This document shows, in pieces, positions 38,486 to 47,715 of a DNA stretch of 64,000 nt. The notes beneath the pieces are model-generated. The model was not told where the DNA came from and ran no database searches. It saw only the letters and a program-made list of their open reading frames with translations. The stretch's first letter is position 1. Each line of letters starts with the position of its first letter. The translations under genes and the position numbers were made by a program. Source of the DNA: an uncultured bacterium (GTDB lineage: Bacteria; Planctomycetota; UBA1135; GCA-002686595); NCBI GenBank assembly GCA_938083085.1, contig CALLKX010000015.1, positions 1 to 64,000 on the forward strand. Reading direction: 5' to 3'.

Positions 38486-38818
38486 TCAGGCGGGCGATTC
38501 CGAGAGGAGCTCGCGCTTCTCCTCGACGTCCTTGAACTCGTCTGCCTCGGGCAGCGCGTCCTTCTTCTCCGTGATCGAGGGCCAAGAGCCCGCGAGCTGG
38601 GCGTTCAGCTCGACGTACTCGGCCCACTTTTCGGGGACCTCGGTCTCCTCAAAGATTGCCTCGGTCGGGCACTCCGGGACGCACGCGCCGCAATCGATGC
38701 ACTCATCGGGGTTGATGGCGAGGAAGTTCTCGCCCTCCGTGAAGCAGTCGACGGGGCACACGTCGACACAGTCGGTGTACTTGCACTTCACGCACGGTTC
38801 GGCGACGACGTAAGCCAT
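38486..38818 (-). CDS. fdxA: 7Fe ferredoxin ([3Fe-4S][4Fe-4S])
   Basis: A 110-residue electron carrier of the FdxA type. The N-terminal cluster uses C9, C17 and C21 ([14 protein letters not shown]) and the second uses C40, C43, C46 and C50 ([12 protein letters not shown]). The acidic C-terminal extension (residues 58-110) is typical of this family. It is monocistronic, convergent with pepF. It is not the adrenodoxin-like [2Fe-2S] Fdx of isc operons. Confidence 0.93.
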   Translation of the reverse strand: MAYVVAEPCVKCKYTDCVDVCPVDCFTEGENFLAINPDECIDCGACVPECPTEAIFEETEVPEKWAEYVELNAQLAGSWPSITEKKDALPEADEFKDVEEKRELLSESPA

Positions 38819-38928
38819 TGATCTCTCCTGTTAGCTGGTTCGGGTGGTTCGGGAGCGTTTTCGTTCCGCGTTTCCCGTTGGACGCGGGAAGCCTAGCGGT
38901 ACAAGGCGGCTGTGAGAAGACCCAGGCC

Positions 38929-39774
38929 TCAGGCCCAGGAGTGGTTCAGGACTTCGCCGACCCCGCCGGCGCCTGGGACAATGTAGTCCTCATCGTCCAG
39001 ACCCCGCTCTTCTGCCCAGCGCGACCCGAGCGGGGAAGCCAGGACCTCTGCCGTCGACATGCCGCGATCCACGCGGGCCGTGTAGACGGACAGATCGACG
39101 TCCAGCGCCAGAACCGCGTTCAGGAACTCGGGCGTGCAGATCAGCGGAATGAGAATGAGTCTCGACGGCAAGCCGTGGGACGTCTTGAGGTGATCGAGGG
39201 CGCGGAGAATGGTCCCGCCGGTCGCCCCCATGGGATCCGGGATGACGAGGGTCGCCCCCTCGATGGAGCCGCCGACCTTGCTGCCGGTGAGCTCGACCCG
39301 GTCCACGCGGCCGTCGTCGCCGGCGACCCGCTGCATGTTGAGGTGGTCGAGTCGTAGGGATTCGATCGGGTGCACGAGGCTGAGCAACTCGAAGCAGGTC
39401 TGGGACGGGATGATGCCGCCGCGGATGACGTCGAGGACCACGATCTCTGCCGCTGGGTCAAGGGCCTCACCCTCCCAGGTCCCCAGCGCGCCGTGCTTCT
39501 CGGCCATGCGGGTGGTCACGGACCGGCGCACCCTCGGGAGCTCGCGCCCGAAGGCCGTCGTCGCGAGGCGGGCGGTCAGGGCGCGGACGGCCTGGACCAG
39601 CTCCGTGTGCGTGCAATCCGGCGAGCTGAGCTTCGCCGTGGCTGCGGCCGTCCACGCGTCCTCGAGGATGTGAACGCGGGGCCCGTAGCCGTGCTCGATG
39701 CCGTCGGCGTTCTCGTCGGGGCTCAGCGCTGCGGAGGGACTCTCTGGCGCACTCTTGGGCATCGTGTCAGGCAT
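38929..39774 (-). CDS. Uracil phosphoribosyltransferase family protein
   Basis: A 281-residue PRTase. The PRPP loop is VIPDPMGATGGTILR, matching DPMxATGG of Upp, and DVIRGGIIPSQTCFELL corresponds to the flexible loop region. The uracil site is YIVPGAGGVGEVLNHSW near the C-terminus, slightly altered from the usual PGLGDAGDR-type motif. Expected reaction: uracil + PRPP to UMP. It is about 70 residues longer at the N-terminus than E. coli Upp. It overlaps the aminotransferase stop by 8 nt if ATG 39774 is used; ATG 39762 avoids the overlap. Confidence 0.85.
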   Translation of the reverse strand: MPDTMPKSAPESPSAALSPDENADGIEHGYGPRVHILEDAWTAAATAKLSSPDCTHTELVQAVRALTARLATTAFGRELPRVRRSVTTRMAEKHGALGTWEGEALDPAAEIVVLDVIRGGIIPSQTCFELLSLVHPIESLRLDHLNMQRVAGDDGRVDRVELTGSKVGGSIEGATLVIPDPMGATGGTILRALDHLKTSHGLPSRLILIPLICTPEFLNAVLALDVDLSVYTARVDRGMSTAEVLASPLGSRWAEERGLDDEDYIVPGAGGVGEVLNHSWA

Positions 39775-41017
39775 GGGCCTTGTCCTTGGAGAGGTTCGCC
39801 GCGTCGACTCCACGCGAGACGGCATCAACGAGGCGCGGGACATCCGCGCTTGAGACGGCGCACAGCGCGACCCGTACCGCGCCGTCCATGGGAACCACGT
39901 AGACGCCGTCCACCGCCGCGACTCTCGCCGTCTCCGTGGCGTCGGGCGTGAACACGGAGACAAAGAAGCCCCCCTCGTAGCGCGGATAGATCAGGCCACG
40001 AGCTATCGCAGCGGTGTTGAAGGCGTCGACCCGCTCGGACAGCAGGGAGACGAGCGCTTCCCGCTCTCCTGCGACTCTGGCCCGCAGCCCCTCATCCGTG
40101 AGGAGATGGCTCACCGCCAGCAGGCCCAGGTGGTTGCAGTTCGACCATGATCCCCGGCAGGTGTAGGAGATGGCGTTCTCGACGTCCGCTCGATGCGCGG
40201 GGTCGGGGATCGAGGCGACGAGCGCCCCGACGCGGGCGCCGTACTGGGCGAACGACTTCGAGGCCGTCCACGCGGCAAGGACGGCCACGCGATCGCAGAC
40301 CGTCTCCATGGCATCGACCCACAACGAGGGCGACTGGGTCCCGAAGGCGGCGTAGGCGAGGTCGACGACAAGCGCCACTGAACCGTGCTCGGACGCTCGC
40401 CCGAGAGCTGCGGCGACGCCACGCCACTCCTTCTCGTCGAGGGTGTAGCCCGTCGGGTTGTGGCATGGAAAGTTGAGGATCACCAGGGCGCGTCCCTGGC
40501 GCCTCAGCTGCGCGACAAGCCCCTCCTCGAAGGCCTCGAGGTGGAACGCCCCCGCCCCCGCCCCGTCGAACATCGGGAAGGTCTCGACGCCCCGGCGGTT
40601 GTGACCCGCGATGATCCGGTACGGGCTCCAGTAGTAGCTCGAGGTGTAGATCGACTGCCCCGGCTCCAGGAAGTTCATCATCGCGTTGAGGAGCGCACCG
40701 GTCCCGCCCGGCGTCGCTGCAGCAACGGAGTTCTCGAACATCGATCCGCTCCCGAACGCGTCGCGGCGCACGGCCTCAAGGAACGGTGGGTCCCCCGCGA
40801 TCGGCGCGTAAGCAGCGGCCTGCTGTGCCGGGACCGCCTGGAAGGCCTCAAAGACCGTCGGCATCACCGAGAGGCTGCCGTCGTCGTCGAGGAGCGCTCC
40901 GAGACTGGCGTTGATAACGGGCTCACCTTGCGCCTTGCGGGCGTTCGCCGCGGCGTTGATGGTGAAGATGGGGTCGTCACCGGGTCGACCGCGAGATTCG
41001 CTGATGAGGCTGTTCAT
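39767..41017 (-). CDS. Class I aminotransferase (aspartate/aromatic type)
   Basis: A 416-residue PLP-dependent aminotransferase. The PLP lysine lies in AWTASKSFAQYGARVG, and FPCHNPTGYTLD is the characteristic substrate/PLP-binding segment. CRGSWSNCNHLGLLAVS resembles aspartate/aromatic aminotransferases of fold type I. It is co-directional and overlapping with the uracil phosphoribosyltransferase gene. The amino donor is not assigned. Confidence 0.88.
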   Translation of the reverse strand: MNSLISESRGRPGDDPIFTINAAANARKAQGEPVINASLGALLDDDGSLSVMPTVFEAFQAVPAQQAAAYAPIAGDPPFLEAVRRDAFGSGSMFENSVAAATPGGTGALLNAMMNFLEPGQSIYTSSYYWSPYRIIAGHNRRGVETFPMFDGAGAGAFHLEAFEEGLVAQLRRQGRALVILNFPCHNPTGYTLDEKEWRGVAAALGRASEHGSVALVVDLAYAAFGTQSPSLWVDAMETVCDRVAVLAAWTASKSFAQYGARVGALVASIPDPAHRADVENAISYTCRGSWSNCNHLGLLAVSHLLTDEGLRARVAGEREALVSLLSERVDAFNTAAIARGLIYPRYEGGFFVSVFTPDATETARVAAVDGVYVVPMDGAVRVALCAVSSADVPRLVDAVSRGVDAANLSKDKAHA

Positions 41018-41080
41018 CGAAGGCTTCCGCGGCGGATGGGGACCGCAGAGTCCCGGGAGTATACGCGCTGAAGCGCGAGC

Positions 41081-43564
41081 TCAGGCGTCCACGAAGGGGC
41101 CGCCCGCGTCGCCGTCTGCTGGCGCGGCGCCACCCTCCTTGTCGTCGGCCCCTCCAGGGGTCGCCGGGAGGCTGGCAGGCGAGCTGGCCGTGATCGAGGC
41201 CAACGGGAGGGTCTCGGGCCCGGGCCGAGGGATCTCAAAGTTCCAGCCGAGAACCGTGCGGCCGGGCTCCGAGGAGGCCCGTCGAGCCTCGGCCGCGCGC
41301 GCGAACTGGTCCCCGAAGCGGGGGCGCGCCTGCACCTCGGACGGGTCGACCCGCACCCCCTGCTGCTCCAGCGCGGCCGCGGGGGCCGGTCGAAGCTCAG
41401 AGGACGGCTCACTCTCGGTCACAGGCTCGACGGATCCGGCCTCGCCGTCGCTGCTTGGCTCAGTGGAGGCCACTGAAAGGGCCTCGGGCGCGGTAGACGC
41501 GGAAGAGTCGACCTCCGGCTCGGTGCCCACCCCGAAGTCGGAGTCAGGTTCAGGCTCAGAATGTGACACCCCACTGACCGCCGTTGCCTCGTTGATCTCC
41601 GTCGCAAACGGAGGCCTCAAGAGGGCGTCGGGAGCCACCGGCAGCAGCTCCTCAACGGCGCCCGGATCCTCGTCCGCGGCGGGCGCTGAATCGGGCTCCG
41701 TGGAGGCCTCAGCACCTGCCTGAGCCTCCGCCCAGGGGGCAGCCGCGAAGACGTCCGCGGCGAAGGGCGCCTGCGTCAGACCCGCGGCCTCGCGTCCCTC
41801 AAGCGCCACCTCTGCCTGCGCCTCGGACGGCTCGGCAACGTCGTCCGGCTGATCCGCCGTGGACGCCGTCGCGGCGCCCGTGGGAGCGGTGTTCGCCGGC
41901 CACGCCTTGCCCTCGGCCTCGGCGCGCCTCGCCAGGAAGCGGAGACGGCGAGCCTGCGCGAAGGTGACACCGAGACCGCGCGTGAGCGCGAGGCTCTCGG
42001 CTGTGCTGAGTGCAGCAAAGGACTCGATTCCAAGTCGCTCGAGGTCCTCCACCAGTGCCTCGTCCATTCCCGGGAGCGCTGCATGGGAAGCCGCCGAGAC
42101 CTCCTCGGCGATCGCGGGGATCGGCACGGGCACGTCGGCGACGACGTCAGCGAAGGCCGGGGTGGAGACGTCAGCCAATCCGGCGGGAGCCGCCAGCTCC
42201 GCACCAGGGTTCAGCTCGACCATGGACTCGGCCTCGACCTCTGAATCACCGGAGGGCTCTGAATCACCGGAGGGCTCCGGATCGCCGGAGGACTCGGAGC
42301 CGAGGTCGGCACGCCCGAACTCAGCGGTGTCCTCAGGCACCGCGTCGATGAGCGGTGGCTCGACGGCCCCTGCTTCGCGGGCGCCATCCTCGAGGACCGC
42401 TTCCCCGAAGGGCTTCCCTTCGAGAACTGTGGTTTCGTGGATCGGGTCTTCGTGGATCGGTGCTTCGTGGACCGGGTCTTCGCCGGACGCCTCCTCGAAC
42501 ACGGCCTCTCCAAATACCGCGGCCCCAAAGACCAGCGGCGCCGCCGGGTCCCGACGCGAAGGCGGCGAGATCGCAGGCGCAGGCGCCGGATCCAGGTCCA
42601 TGTCCGGGAGCGCGCGGTCGAGCGCCTCGGAGATCTCGGCGGAGGAGGGCGCCCTTCCGCCCGCGAGCGGCCCTCGGGGCGCAGGCTCCAGCGTCGACTC
42701 CGCGGCGGGGTCCGCCGCAGAGGTCTCAGCTGCGGCAGCGCCCGTCGCAGCGGGCTCGGCCGGAGCGTCCTCCATCGGGCCCTCCCCAGAATGGATGGCC
42801 AGGTCCTGTGCCTCGGCCACCGTCGGCGCCTCCGAGAAGGTCAGCTCCACGGCCGGCTGCTCGTTGGAGACCTCTCCCCCATCCAGGAGCACCTCGCGCG
42901 GTGCGTCCATGGGCGGGAGCGCGGTCGCCGAGACGAGACCGTCTAGCTCCCCGTCGGCCGCAAGGGCTTCTGGGTCGAGGGCCGCCGCAGAGGCGTCCTC
43001 TGCGAGGACCTCCGTCGGGCCAAAGTCCGCGCCAGGGACGCTGAACGGGTCGTCCGCGGTGGGCACGGCGGGCCCCTCCAGCCAATCAGGAAGGGATGCG
43101 TCGAGCCCAGGCGCGGCCGCGGCCGGCTGGCTGTCGACCGGCTGGCTGTCGATTGGCTCCTGGATCTCACTCGGCGTCTCGGGCTCGGAGCTCGGATCCG
43201 CAGGCTGGGTCGGCGCGGGCCGGGTGATGCGCTCGACGAGGGCTCGATCCAACGAATCGAGGCCGCCAGCCTTCGCTGGCTGCTGAGCGGCCTCCCGGAT
43301 GAGGGCGCGCGTCGGCGCCAGCGCATCCGCGGTCGGGGGCGCCTCCTCCACCTCGAGCGCGCTGACCCCCACGCGATCGGCGAGCAGGCGCCCCTCGCGG
43401 ATCAAGCGGCGGGCAGCCGGCCGCTCGATCGAGAGGTCCTCAGCCAGGGCGTTCGGGGTCCGCGACAGCAGCGTCGAAAGGTCGGCGCACCCCCTGGAGC
43501 GGAGGCGCTTCAGGGAGCTGGGACCGTCCGCGTGGAGGGTGCAAAGGAGGGCGAGGGCGTCCAT
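41081..43564 (-). CDS. Helix-hairpin-helix protein with long disordered acidic regions
   Basis: An 827-residue protein dominated by Ala/Glu/Pro/Ser low complexity. Two helical segments resemble HhH domains. The first is at the N-terminus (SSLKRLRSRGCADLSTLLSR, about residues 15-60). The second, mid-protein, is ALPGMDEALVEDLERLGI followed by GLGVTFAQARRLRFLA. The C-terminus keeps a conserved-looking RPRFGDQFARAAEARRA and TVLGWNFEIPRPG. No family is recognised. It lies 19 nt after a ParA-type gene and in line with a second one, so a scaffold or DNA-associated partner of these ATPases is plausible. Confidence 0.65.
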   Translation of the reverse strand: MDALALLCTLHADGPSSLKRLRSRGCADLSTLLSRTPNALAEDLSIERPAARRLIREGRLLADRVGVSALEVEEAPPTADALAPTRALIREAAQQPAKAGGLDSLDRALVERITRPAPTQPADPSSEPETPSEIQEPIDSQPVDSQPAAAAPGLDASLPDWLEGPAVPTADDPFSVPGADFGPTEVLAEDASAAALDPEALAADGELDGLVSATALPPMDAPREVLLDGGEVSNEQPAVELTFSEAPTVAEAQDLAIHSGEGPMEDAPAEPAATGAAAAETSAADPAAESTLEPAPRGPLAGGRAPSSAEISEALDRALPDMDLDPAPAPAISPPSRRDPAAPLVFGAAVFGEAVFEEASGEDPVHEAPIHEDPIHETTVLEGKPFGEAVLEDGAREAGAVEPPLIDAVPEDTAEFGRADLGSESSGDPEPSGDSEPSGDSEVEAESMVELNPGAELAAPAGLADVSTPAFADVVADVPVPIPAIAEEVSAASHAALPGMDEALVEDLERLGIESFAALSTAESLALTRGLGVTFAQARRLRFLARRAEAEGKAWPANTAPTGAATASTADQPDDVAEPSEAQAEVALEGREAAGLTQAPFAADVFAAAPWAEAQAGAEASTEPDSAPAADEDPGAVEELLPVAPDALLRPPFATEINEATAVSGVSHSEPEPDSDFGVGTEPEVDSSASTAPEALSVASTEPSSDGEAGSVEPVTESEPSSELRPAPAAALEQQGVRVDPSEVQARPRFGDQFARAAEARRASSEPGRTVLGWNFEIPRPGPETLPLASITASSPASLPATPGGADDKEGGAAPADGDAGGPFVDA
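42239..42292. repeat. Coding minisatellite, three 18-nt units
   Basis: Three units of 18 nt: two identical copies of CTCTGAATCACCGGAGGG and one diverged copy. On the minus strand they encode alternating GDSEPS-type hexapeptides in the disordered part of the HhH protein. Confidence 0.88.
42431..42490. repeat. Coding minisatellite, four 15-nt units
   Basis: Four units of 15 nt based on GTCTTCGTGGATCGG, the last diverged. They encode repeating HEDPI/HEAPI-like pentapeptides in the HhH protein. Confidence 0.85.
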
Positions 43565-43583
43565 CAGTACGACGTGCGGCAGG

Positions 43584-44504
43584 TCAGGAAGGTTGGGCGG
43601 ACGGACGGCCCGCTGGCGATGCGGAGGGCGCCCGCTCCGGCGAGGGCGGGCGGAGCTCGTACTCCTTGAGGTCGGTGCGCTCCGAAGGGGACAGGGTCCG
43701 CCCCGGGGTCTCGAGCGCCATGATCTCCTCCGCCAGCGCGGCGAAGTCAGCGGCCGCGCGGCACTTCGGGTCCAGCTCCTGGACCGGGAGGCCCAGCGCG
43801 GGGGCCTCGCGGAGGCGGACGCTGGTTCGGATGACCGTGTCGAAGAGGGCCTCACCGAAGCGCGCATGGAGCGCCACGAGCAGCTCCCGGGCGAAGCGAG
43901 TTCGACGATCGAACATGGTCCCGACCACCCGCAGCGCGGGGGCCCGTCCTTGGTTCTCGGCGACCTCGTCGAGGACCTTCAGCGCCTGGATCGCGCCCTG
44001 GAGAGCGAAGGCCCCGGTCTCGACGATGAGCAGGGTGTGGCTGCTCGCGTAGAGAGCGTTGGCGCAGAGGACACCGTCGGCCCGCGGTGAACAATCCAGG
44101 AGTACGTGGTCGAAGCGGACGCCGGCGCTGTACGCCTCGTCGAGCGCCCGGGCGAGACGTCGCTCCGGGTGAATCAGACGGCCGCTGATCTCCTCGAACT
44201 CTGCCAGTCGGGGCTCGGAAGGGAGCAGCGTGATCCCCCCCGGAGCCGGGGCCACCGCCTCGGAGAGCAAAGCGTCCCCCAAGAGGACGTCGGTCACCGT
44301 CGGGCGGTCCGGCGAGCACCCAAGCCCCATGGTCGCGTGGGCCTGGGGATCGAGGTCCACCAGCAGCACACGCTCACCGCGCGCGGCAAGCGCACCTGCG
44401 AGGTGGACTGCTGTGGTCGTCTTACCGCACCCGCCCTTCTGGTTCACGAAGGCGTATACGGGGACTCTGGCTGCGTACGTTTCCTCCATGAATGGCTCCA
44501 TCAT
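43584..44504 (-). CDS. ParA family ATPase
   Basis: A 306-residue deviant-Walker ATPase. The Walker A motif is KGGCGKTTTA (23-32) with the ParA signature lysine; DLDPQAHATMGLG and the Walker B region HVLLDCSPRADG follow. It could segregate DNA or position a protein cargo on the nucleoid. No parB gene is next to it; its neighbours are a HhH low-complexity protein and a FlhG-like ATPase. The C-terminal 40 residues are Pro/Ser-rich. ATGs at 44504, 44501 and 44489 are all possible starts. Confidence 0.9.
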   Translation of the reverse strand: MMEPFMEETYAARVPVYAFVNQKGGCGKTTTAVHLAGALAARGERVLLVDLDPQAHATMGLGCSPDRPTVTDVLLGDALLSEAVAPAPGGITLLPSEPRLAEFEEISGRLIHPERRLARALDEAYSAGVRFDHVLLDCSPRADGVLCANALYASSHTLLIVETGAFALQGAIQALKVLDEVAENQGRAPALRVVGTMFDRRTRFARELLVALHARFGEALFDTVIRTSVRLREAPALGLPVQELDPKCRAAADFAALAEEIMALETPGRTLSPSERTDLKEYELRPPSPERAPSASPAGRPSAQPS

Positions 44505-44637
44505 CCGAGGAGCAGCGGGCGAAGGCGTGCGATTTCACGGGGAGATTCCCACGGTCCTCCAAATGAGGGACAGGCAGGGCCCGGAGGCGCGCGCCGCCCG
44601 GTCGGAGGATGCCCCAAATAGGCGCCCTCCGCTACCC

Positions 44638-46017
44638 CTAGCGGAGGGCTCGACGCGCCTTCACATAGAAGGGCGTGGTCGTGCGAGCGTGGTCCATCGG
44701 CGCCCAGGCGGCGACCTTGCAGATGGCCTTGGAGGCATGGCTCTCGGGGAAGGAGAGCACGGCGGGCTTGCGGAGCTGCACGGCCTGGGAGATCACGGGA
44801 TCCGCGGGCACCCACCCGATCAACTCCGGCGCGTGCCCGAGGAACTTGTGCGAGGCGCCTCGGAAGCGATTCCAGGCGTCCATGGCGAGGCGCTCGTCTG
44901 GGGCCCGGTTCACCACCAGCCCCACTCGGATCTCGGGGTTGACCAGCTTGGCCCGCTTGTAGAGCGCATAGCCATCGGAGAGCGCGGTCACCTCGTGGTT
45001 GGTGACCAGCACCAACGTGCTCGCCGCGGCCAGGTGCGCGACCGTGCTGTAGCTGAGCCCGGCACCGTGATCGATCACGATGAGGTCGAAGTCATCCTCG
45101 AGGGGCCGGAGCGCCTTGAAGAGGCGGTCGAGCTCGCGCCGCGTGGGGTCGATCAGCGACTGGCGCCCCACGCCGCCGGCGAGGAGCCTCAGGCCGTGCG
45201 GCCCCTCCACGAGGGCTTCACGCGCCGAGACCTTTCCCTCCATGACGTGGCCCACGTCATGGGGTGGCGCCAACCCGAGGAGCAGGTGCGCGTTGGCGAG
45301 CCCGGCATCGAAGTCGATGAGGAGTACCCGCTCCCCCTGCCTGGCACGCAGCAGAGCGAGGTTGGAGGCGATCACGCTCTTTCCGGTGCCCCCCTTCCCA
45401 CTCGCGATGCACACAACGCGCGCCGTGGTGGTGGCCTTGAGCCCCTCCATCAATGAGACCCGCTGCTCTGCGGTCGCGGCCCCCTCAACCGGGTCATGGG
45501 CCGGCTTGCTGGTGGCGACGCCCTTGGAAGCAGGACCTGCAGGTCGGATGGCCTCGACGGTTCGCGTGCGCGCCTCCGCCCCCGGCTCGGCCCTGGTCGA
45601 GGTCGTCACGGAATCCTCCACCGGCACGACCTCGGGCGGCGCCGTCGCGGGCCGGGTCGACGCGGGCCGGGTCGACGCGGGCTCCGCCGCAGCGCCTCCC
45701 CCTCGGAGAAGTGACTCCGGCGCCGCGAGCCCCCGCTGCTCTTGGTGCCGACGAAGGAGCCCTTCGATGCGCTCGTCTCCCGACAGGTCGCCGGCGACCC
45801 CACCTCTGGAGCGGGCGGAGGAATCGGGGGCCCCCGTCCGTGACGCGACCCCACCCTCCGCGGCGCTCGCCTCTCTGTCACTCTCGTGGAGGCCCACCCG
45901 ATCCAGCGCGCCTCCCTCGTTCTTTTCTTCCAACCGGCGCGCCGCTTCCGCCTCAGCTGCGCGCTTCTTGCCGCGTCGAAAACCACGCAGCCGTGCGAAC
46001 TGGAAGCGATTGAGCAT
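44638..46017 (-). CDS. FlhG/MinD-like P-loop ATPase with disordered N-terminal extension
   Basis: A 459-residue protein. The basic N-terminus (MLNRFQFARLRGFRRGKKR) leads into about 190 low-complexity residues including a tandem STRPASTRPA. The ATPase domain follows, with deviant Walker A SGKGGTGKSVIASNLA, DFDAGLANAHLLLG and Walker B DLIVIDHGAGL. DAGLANAHLLLG and DHGAGLS are typical of FlhG/YlxH, which limits the number or sites of polar flagella. No flagellar genes are in the window. The C-terminus is basic and could bind membrane, like MinD. It lies upstream of the ParA gene on the same strand. Confidence 0.85.
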   Translation of the reverse strand: MLNRFQFARLRGFRRGKKRAAEAEAARRLEEKNEGGALDRVGLHESDREASAAEGGVASRTGAPDSSARSRGGVAGDLSGDERIEGLLRRHQEQRGLAAPESLLRGGGAAAEPASTRPASTRPATAPPEVVPVEDSVTTSTRAEPGAEARTRTVEAIRPAGPASKGVATSKPAHDPVEGAATAEQRVSLMEGLKATTTARVVCIASGKGGTGKSVIASNLALLRARQGERVLLIDFDAGLANAHLLLGLAPPHDVGHVMEGKVSAREALVEGPHGLRLLAGGVGRQSLIDPTRRELDRLFKALRPLEDDFDLIVIDHGAGLSYSTVAHLAAASTLVLVTNHEVTALSDGYALYKRAKLVNPEIRVGLVVNRAPDERLAMDAWNRFRGASHKFLGHAPELIGWVPADPVISQAVQLRKPAVLSFPESHASKAICKVAAWAPMDHARTTTPFYVKARRALR

Positions 46018-46130
46018 GAAGGAGACGGACGGAACGACCGAGATGCAAGGACCCACAGGTCGACCACGCCGGAGAGAAGCGTGTCGAACCGATCCGGGGT
46101 CCGTAGAAAGCCCTGCGGGCGGAAGGAGCG

Positions 46131-47621
46131 TCAGGCGAAGCGGGAATCTTCGCCGATGCGATGGAGTTTGAGCACGTTCGTGCTGCGAGCGAAGCCTACA
46201 GGCACGCCCCCCACGAAAACCACCCGGTCTCCAATCTTGACGATCTGCCTTGCCAGGAGCAGGTCTGCCGCCGTGTCAATCATCGCCTCGAGGGTCGGCT
46301 CTTGGCGGAACAGCAGTGGCCGGACGTGGGCCAGGATGGCCATCTGGCGGACCGTGTCGGGGCGCGGGCTCAGCGCCACGATCTCGGCGTTGGGCCGGAA
46401 CCTCGAGAGCAGCCGAACCGTGTTGCCGGTCTCGGAGAAGCAGACAATCCGATCCACGTCCACCTGGTTCGCCACGTGGACCGCGGCCATGGCCGTGGCG
46501 CGCGAGAAGTAGCTCTTCTCCGGGGCGGCGGACAGCTTGGGGCGGCGAGCGTAGATCCCTGACTGCTCGGCAACCCTCGCAATCCGGGCCATGGTCGCCA
46601 CGGCCTCTCTGGGGTGCTTGCCCACGGCGGTCTCTGCCGAGAGCATCACCGCGTCGGTCCCATCCAGGACCGCGTTGGCCACGTCGGTGACCTCCGCTCG
46701 CGTGGGCCTACCGGCCTCGATCATCGATTCCAGCATCTCGGTGGCGGTGATGGAGTACACGCCAGCGAGAACGGAACGGCGCAGGATCTCCTTCTGCACG
46801 AGGGGCAGCTGCTCGAGGTCGAGCTCCACCCCGAGGTCCCCGCGAGCCACCATCAGCCCGTCGGTGGCCTCGAGGATCGAGTCCAGGTTCTTCAGCGCGG
46901 CCTTCCGCTCGATCTTGGAAACGAGCTGGATCCCCGGGGCGAGGCCTCGGATCTCTTCCAGCTCGCTGGCGTTGCCGACGAAGCTGATTCCCAGCATGTC
47001 GACACCCAGCTCACAGGCGAGCTTGATCAGCTCCCGGTCCTCGTCCGTAGGAAGGTCGTAGCGGACGTTGGAATCAGGCAGGTGGACGCCCTTTCGGTTC
47101 CCCACCGGTCCAGCACGAAGCACGCGCGCCTCCACCGACTCGGCCCCCACGCTGAGGGTCTCAAGGAGCACCTGGCCGTCCGCCAGCACGATCCGGTGTC
47201 CTGGCTGAACCGCCTCCAGCAGGTCATCGACTCCGACCAGGACCTCGCCGGGCCCAGCCATCCCCTGACCCGGCTTCACCTGGACGACGTCTCCGTCGTT
47301 CAGCTGGATCACGCCATCCGGGAACTTACCGGTGCGCATCTTCGGCCCAGGCAGGTCAGCCAGGACGGCCACGGGCGTCATCAGCGCCGTGGAGGCCTCC
47401 CGGATCTTCTCCATCCGGCTCCGGTGATCCTCCGCCGTCCCATGGCTGAAGTTGAGCCGAGCCACGGACATGCCGGCCTCGATCAGATCCACCAGCAGGT
47501 CCTCCGAAGCCGGACCGATAGTGGCCACGACCTTGGTGAACCGGGGCGGCTCCACGTGCTTTGAGGAACCGAGAAAGCGGGCCGGGAGTCGCCGCCGGCG
47601 CGGCGATTGAGCTGTCTGCAT
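46131..47621 (-). CDS. pyk: Pyruvate kinase
   Basis: A 496-residue glycolytic enzyme making pyruvate and ATP from phosphoenolpyruvate and ADP. It shows TKVVATIGPAS, ARLNFSHG, SKIERKAALKNLD, MVARGDLGVE and ITATEMLESMIEAGRPTRAE. The usual ATQML is ATEML here, a conservative change at the active-site loop. The C-terminal domain follows to the end. A SelW-like selenoprotein gene lies 95 bp upstream on the same strand. Confidence 0.96.
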   Translation of the reverse strand: MQTAQSPRRRRLPARFLGSSKHVEPPRFTKVVATIGPASEDLLVDLIEAGMSVARLNFSHGTAEDHRSRMEKIREASTALMTPVAVLADLPGPKMRTGKFPDGVIQLNDGDVVQVKPGQGMAGPGEVLVGVDDLLEAVQPGHRIVLADGQVLLETLSVGAESVEARVLRAGPVGNRKGVHLPDSNVRYDLPTDEDRELIKLACELGVDMLGISFVGNASELEEIRGLAPGIQLVSKIERKAALKNLDSILEATDGLMVARGDLGVELDLEQLPLVQKEILRRSVLAGVYSITATEMLESMIEAGRPTRAEVTDVANAVLDGTDAVMLSAETAVGKHPREAVATMARIARVAEQSGIYARRPKLSAAPEKSYFSRATAMAAVHVANQVDVDRIVCFSETGNTVRLLSRFRPNAEIVALSPRPDTVRQMAILAHVRPLLFRQEPTLEAMIDTAADLLLARQIVKIGDRVVFVGGVPVGFARSTNVLKLHRIGEDSRFA

Positions 47622-47715
47622 GATTCGGTGATTCAGAGTGTCCCGGCGGGTCCACAGCGTGGTCCGCGGGAGCGCGGGGTGAGGCGTCAGAGCGAGCGGC
47701 CTCAGCTTTCCCCTG

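Noticed and set aside
38486-38818. Ferredoxin as the missing Fdx of the ISC operon
   Set aside because: It has 7Fe-type cysteine spacing and not the adrenodoxin [2Fe-2S] motif, and lies 28 kb away; a functional replacement is possible but not supported by sequence.
41859-43286. Ser/Ala/Gly-rich plus-strand frame inside the HhH gene
   Set aside because: It is the antisense of low-complexity coding sequence; the HhH segments and alignment with neighbouring genes support the minus strand.
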